Position numbers and translations under genes: made by a program. The notes under the pieces were generated by a model that did not search any database, had not been told where the DNA came from, and saw only the letters and a program-made list of their open reading frames with translations. Positions 26,196 through 30,608 of a stretch of 30,608 nucleotides of DNA are shown here, piece by piece (positions within the stretch are counted from its first letter, which is position 1; each line of letters begins with the position of its first letter). The stretch is from JAJZNI01 sp035624785. Lineage in GTDB: Bacteria; Chloroflexota; Dormibacteria; Aeolococcales; Aeolococcaceae. The stretch is taken from assembly GCA_035624785.1 (NCBI GenBank), contig DASPQV010000030.1, positions 1 through 30,608 on the forward strand. The letters are read 5' to 3'.

Positions 26196-27674
26196 ATGGC
26201 CGTCTCGGCTCTCGGCCGGAGGCTGGGATTGCGACGCGCCGTCGCCACGCCCTCCCCCGACTTGGGCACTCCGGCTGTCGGGGTCGGTCAGATGGCCGAC
26301 GTGGGCAGGCCGCCGGGGGGCGGCTGGAGAAGCCACCTGGGCTCGCTGGCGTTCCTGGCCCCGGCGGCCATCTGGCTGCTGGTCATCGTCGCCTATCCGC
26401 TCATCGGGACGATCCGCAACAGCTTCTACGACAACAGCTCCACTCAGTTCGTGGGGCTCGGAAACTACAAGACCATCTTCTCGACGGCCGACATCCTGGT
26501 CAGCTTCCGCAACAACGTCATCTGGGTGGTGGTCTTCCCCTTCCTGGTGACTTTCCTAGGCTTGGTGTTCGCGGTCCTCACCGAGAGGGTGCGCTGGGCC
26601 ACCGCCTTCAAGACCATCATCTTCATGCCCATCGCCTTCAGCGCCACCGCCTCGGCGCTGGTCTGGAACAGCATCATGGACGTGGATCCCCACGTCGGGA
26701 TGGTCAATGCGACCCTCCAGACCATCAACGACTGGTTCAGCCCGCCGGGACTGTACCCGGTGAACACCGGCGCCGGGCAGACGCTGTCGGAGCTGGCCTC
26801 TACCGGCCTCGGGGCGGGCGCCAATGGGACCTTGGTGAGCAAGGCCCCGGTTTCCCCTGGACAGTCGGTGCAGCTGGGCATGCTGGGCATCAGCCCGGCA
26901 ACGCTGCAGCTGGTGGGCGCCCAGAAGGCGGTCATCCCCGCCTCCGCCTCGGGAGCGGTGACCGGGCTGGTTTGGCGCGACTTCTCGCCGACCAATCCCA
27001 CCGCTCGGGGTCGCGTGTTCGCTGACGAGGACGGCATCGCCGGTCTCCGAGTCACCCTGCTGAGCAGCAGTGGCAACAGCGTCGGCTCCACCACCACCGA
27101 CGCGCACGGCGACTTCACCTTCTCGGGGGTGAGTCCGGGCGCCTACCGGGTTCAGCTCGACTCGAGCAATTTCTCCTCGGGATTCACGGGGATCTACTGG
27201 CTGAGCGGCACGCAGAACATCGACCCGACCAGCGGGCTCAACCAGACCGCCCAGGCCTTGCTCAGCATCCCGCTGGTGGACCTCTCCATGATCATCGCCT
27301 ACCTCTGGATCTGGGCCGGATTCGCCATGGTCATCATCGGCGCGGGTCTGGCCGCCCTCAACCGTGAGGTGCTGGAGGCGGCGAGGATCGACGGTGCCAA
27401 TGAGTGGCAGACGTTCCGCCGGGTCACCATGCCGATGCTGGCCCCGGTCCTGGTGGTGGTCTTCGTGACCATGGTCATCAACGTGCTCAAGATCTTCGAC
27501 ATCATCCTCAACATGGCACCCTCGGTCTCCCAGGCCAACACCCTGGCGACCTCCCTGTACAACCTCGGCTTCGCGTCCTCGCCGCCGGCCAACGGGCTGG
27601 CCAGCGCCATCGCGGTCATCCTCTTCGTCCTGGTGGTGCCGGTGATCTATATCAACCTCAGGAGGATCCGGTGA
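26196..27674 (+). CDS. Sugar ABC transporter permease (MalF/AglF-like) with inserted Cna-B/SdrD-B-like domain
   Basis: The 492-residue permease is one half of the membrane channel of the importer; standard relatives have about 300-330 residues. Helices are seen near 50-71, 107-130, 143-162 and, after the insert, about 356-390, 417-432 and 466-486. The ATPase-contact EAA loop is EAARIDGANEWQTFRRVTMP (about 400-418). Between the third and following helices, residues ~178-350 form an extracytoplasmic insert. Its second part (about 256-330) reads GLVWRDF, DEDGIAGLRVTLL, TTTDAHGDFTFSGVSPGAYRV, the pattern of SdrD-B/Cna-B beta-sandwich domains. E. coli MalF also has a periplasmic insert that contacts the binding protein, but of another fold. 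Start ATG 26196 has GAGGAGGG 7 nt ahead. The stop overlaps the next gene. Confidence 0.9.
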   Translation: MAVSALGRRLGLRRAVATPSPDLGTPAVGVGQMADVGRPPGGGWRSHLGSLAFLAPAAIWLLVIVAYPLIGTIRNSFYDNSSTQFVGLGNYKTIFSTADILVSFRNNVIWVVVFPFLVTFLGLVFAVLTERVRWATAFKTIIFMPIAFSATASALVWNSIMDVDPHVGMVNATLQTINDWFSPPGLYPVNTGAGQTLSELASTGLGAGANGTLVSKAPVSPGQSVQLGMLGISPATLQLVGAQKAVIPASASGAVTGLVWRDFSPTNPTARGRVFADEDGIAGLRVTLLSSSGNSVGSTTTDAHGDFTFSGVSPGAYRVQLDSSNFSSGFTGIYWLSGTQNIDPTSGLNQTAQALLSIPLVDLSMIIAYLWIWAGFAMVIIGAGLAALNREVLEAARIDGANEWQTFRRVTMPMLAPVLVVVFVTMVINVLKIFDIILNMAPSVSQANTLATSLYNLGFASSPPANGLASAIAVILFVLVVPVIYINLRRIR

Positions 27675-28591
27675 TGAGCGTGGCTCAGGCCGTCGCCCAG
27701 CCGGTCGCCGTCAGCCGGCGGCTCGCCATCCGCTTCCGGCCCTCGCGGGTGGTGCTCAACGTTGTGCTCATCCTGGTCGCGCTGTTCTGGATGGTGCCGA
27801 CCATCAGCCTGCTGGTGATCTCCTTCCGCCCCGAGGGTCTGTACGGGGTCTCGGGGTGGTGGACGGTATTCACTGAGCCGTCGCAGCTCACCCTCCAGAA
27901 CTACCAGTCATTGCTCGGAACCGGTCTGGGGACCGGAGGGATCCTGGACTCCCTTATCACCACCGCGTTGATCACTGTCCCCGCCACCGCGCTGGTTACG
28001 GTCATCGCCAGCCTAGCGGCGTACTCCCTTGTCTTCGGCAAATGGCGGGGGCGCACCGCGGTCTTCCTGGTGATCGTGGGGCTGTTGGTGGTGCCGGTGC
28101 AGGTCGCCCTCATCCCGGTGGCCCAGCTCTATCACGCCTTCGGCAACTTGACCGGCTTCAACCCCTACGGGACGCTCCCCGGTGTGGTCATCTTCCACGT
28201 CGCGTTCGGGCTTCCCTTCGGCATCTTCCTGATGCGCAACTTCTACACCGGGATCCCCAAGGATCTGCTCGAGGCGGGGCGGATCGACGGCGCCGGGGAG
28301 TGGACGCTCTTCCGGCGGGTGGTGCTCCCCCTGGGGGTGCCGGCGGCCGCGTCGCTGGCGATCTTCCAGTTCATCTGGGTGTGGAACGATCTCCTGGTCG
28401 GGCTGGTCTTCCTGGGGGGGAACGCTCACCACACGCTGACCATCTTCCTGTACAGCCAGACCCGGACCCTGGCCGCCAGCTACTGGGTGATCGCCACCGG
28501 GGCGATGATCTCGATCATCGTCCCGCTCGCCATCTTCTTCGCCTTTCAAAGGTATTTCGTCCGCGGCGTGCTCGCCGGGGCGGTCAAGTGA
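27674..28591 (+). CDS. Sugar ABC transporter permease (MalG/AglG-like)
   Basis: The 305-residue permease is the second channel subunit. Six helices are recognisable, the first at about 27-52 (VVLNVVLILVALFWMVPTIS). The large extracytoplasmic loop after it contains FTEPSQLTLQNYQSLL. The EAA loop EAGRIDGAGEWTLFRRVVLP couples to the ATPase. FQFIWVWNDLLVGLVFL is the usual penultimate helix of MalG-type proteins. The ATG overlaps the stop of the first permease by one base; a GTG one codon earlier could also be used, with GGAGG at 27661-27665. The ATPase gene follows after 10 bp. Confidence 0.93.
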   Translation: MSVAQAVAQPVAVSRRLAIRFRPSRVVLNVVLILVALFWMVPTISLLVISFRPEGLYGVSGWWTVFTEPSQLTLQNYQSLLGTGLGTGGILDSLITTALITVPATALVTVIASLAAYSLVFGKWRGRTAVFLVIVGLLVVPVQVALIPVAQLYHAFGNLTGFNPYGTLPGVVIFHVAFGLPFGIFLMRNFYTGIPKDLLEAGRIDGAGEWTLFRRVVLPLGVPAAASLAIFQFIWVWNDLLVGLVFLGGNAHHTLTIFLYSQTRTLAASYWVIATGAMISIIVPLAIFFAFQRYFVRGVLAGAVK

Positions 28592-28601
28592 GGGAGCAGC
28601 C

Positions 28602-29699
<1,098 letters not shown>

Positions 29700-29810
29700 G
29701 CCGTGCTCCTCACTGGCCCACATTCGCCGTGGCAAGGCGCGCTCCCCGGTCCGTCATGATGGCCAGTGGATACCCTGGGATCCTCGGGGCCGGCAAGGTG
29801 GGGTGACACC

Positions 29811-30467
29811 GTGGAGCCATACCTGGAGATCTGGAAGCGCTCGGGGCGAGAGGTCGCCGCGCTCCCGGCTGGCCCGCTGACCATCGGGCGGGGGGTGGAC
29901 ACGGCGCTCCGGCTCGCCGACGATGCCGAGGTCTCCCGCCTCCACGCGGTCGTCGAGAGGGTGGCGTCGGGCTGGAGCGTCCGCGACCTCGGCAGCCGCA
30001 ACGGGACCTATGTCAACGGCGAGCGGATCCTCGGGGAGCGGGCCCTCCGGCCCGATGACGAGATCCAGGTGGGGGGTGTCCGCATCTTCTTTCGAGCCGA
30101 GGACGTGGCGGGCAGCCTCACCATCACCCGCTCGCTGAGCCGGCCACCGGTGCTGACCCGCCGGGAGCGGGCGGTGCTGGAGGCCCTGTGCCGGCCGGTC
30201 GCCGTCGGCGACATGTTCACCGAGCCGGCCTCGGTTCGCCAGATGGCAGCAAGCCTCAGGGTCACCGAGACGGCGGTGAAGTACCACCTCACCAACCTGT
30301 ACCTGAAGTTCGGGATCCCGGAGGGCGACGAGCGGCGGCGGGTCCGCCTTGCCAACGAGGCGCTGCAGCGCGGTGCGGTCGTGCTCTCCGAGATGGTGGC
30401 CGGAAGGACGGCGGCCACGCCTCCGCTTCGTGTCCGCCAGCAGCAAGTCACCTCTGGCGGCCGCTGA
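29811..30467 (+). CDS. FHA domain protein with C-terminal helix-turn-helix
   Basis: The 218-residue protein joins a phosphothreonine-binding FHA domain (about 1-95) to a DNA-binding-like region (about 112-185). FHA residues are visible: IGRG (Gly26-Arg27), VSRLHA (Ser42, Arg43, His45), and GSRNGTYVNG (Asn64, Asn69). The C-terminal part has LTRRERAVLEALCRP, RQMAASLRVTETAVKYHLTNLYLKFGI, a two-helix pattern reminiscent of LuxR/winged regulators that read out after TAVKYHL. It may be a transcription factor controlled by a Ser/Thr kinase (no kinase is in view). GTG 29811 has AAGGTGGGG ahead; an earlier GTG at 29766 would add 15 residues. It follows the importer genes by about 110 bp and need not belong to them. 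Confidence 0.8.
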   Translation: MEPYLEIWKRSGREVAALPAGPLTIGRGVDTALRLADDAEVSRLHAVVERVASGWSVRDLGSRNGTYVNGERILGERALRPDDEIQVGGVRIFFRAEDVAGSLTITRSLSRPPVLTRRERAVLEALCRPVAVGDMFTEPASVRQMAASLRVTETAVKYHLTNLYLKFGIPEGDERRRVRLANEALQRGAVVLSEMVAGRTAATPPLRVRQQQVTSGGR

Positions 30468-30608
30468 AGGCCCAGTTCAGGGCTCGGCGGGGCCGGCTTC
30501 AGCTACCGGCCCGCGGCCGCCTGCCGAGGCACCGCGGCCCCCTCTGCGGCCACCCGCACCGCGGCGATGAACGCTGCCGCTGACCGTGGCCGCCTATCGG
30601 GGTCCGTC
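30468..30608. other. Right-edge sequence without a recognised gene
   Basis: The last 141 bp are GC-rich and hold only antisense-like or random frames. No promoter, RNA or repeat is recognised. Confidence 0.4.

Overview
The window is very GC-rich, with long antisense open frames lying opposite real genes, tightly packed and often overlapping operons, and several starts placed 9-10 nt behind a TANGAT-type -10 box (apparently leaderless or nearly leaderless transcripts). Together with an actinobacterial Sdh1-type succinate dehydrogenase, a DrrAB-like exporter and an FHA-HTH protein, this suggests a high-GC Terrabacteria lineage (Actinomycetota, Chloroflexota or Candidatus Dormibacterota-like). 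Lineage is an inference; there is no rRNA here to decide it. It looks like chromosome, with one decayed mobile-element patch at the left edge.

Layout. 1-600: remnant of an IS3-family transposase (minus) and a tRNA-His-like sequence with a shrunken D-arm. 618-1484: glycerophosphodiester phosphodiesterase. 1857-9290: glutamate synthase region, with a stand-alone GltD paralogue (plus) meeting tail to tail with a gltB-gltD operon (minus). 9544-11321: DrrAB-like ABC exporter (minus). 11487-17331: respiratory block on the plus strand: SdhC (Sdh1 type), SdhA, SdhB, two one-helix small proteins, a cytochrome b6-like subunit and a two-helix protein that I read as a divergent cytochrome b C-terminal/subunit IV-like partner with a large insertion. 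17412-18389: malate dehydrogenase (minus), converging on that block. 18561-20416: endonuclease III and an unknown coiled-coil protein. 20565-23302: CBS protein overlapping a CBS/GltD-like/ferredoxin fusion. 23526-24008: tRNA adenosine deaminase TadA. 24072-24293: small unknown ORF. 24430-29699: carbohydrate ABC importer, with the binding protein on minus, two permeases and the ATPase on plus, around an intergenic region with a 56-bp direct repeat. 29811-30467: FHA-HTH protein.

How it fits together. GltB and the minus-strand GltD would form NADPH glutamate synthase; the second GltD and the CBS-GltD-ferredoxin fusion are further electron-input flavoproteins of the same superfamily. The respiratory block joins succinate oxidation to quinone-level redox chemistry, and a malate dehydrogenase lies next door. 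The sugar importer is a complete type I ABC system of the alpha-glucoside/maltose kind; one permease carries an unusual extracytoplasmic Cna-B/SdrD-B-like insert. The best candidate for an undescribed system is the Sdh1-cytochrome b6/subunit IV-like block at 11487-17331, followed by the CBS-regulated redox pair at 20565-23302.
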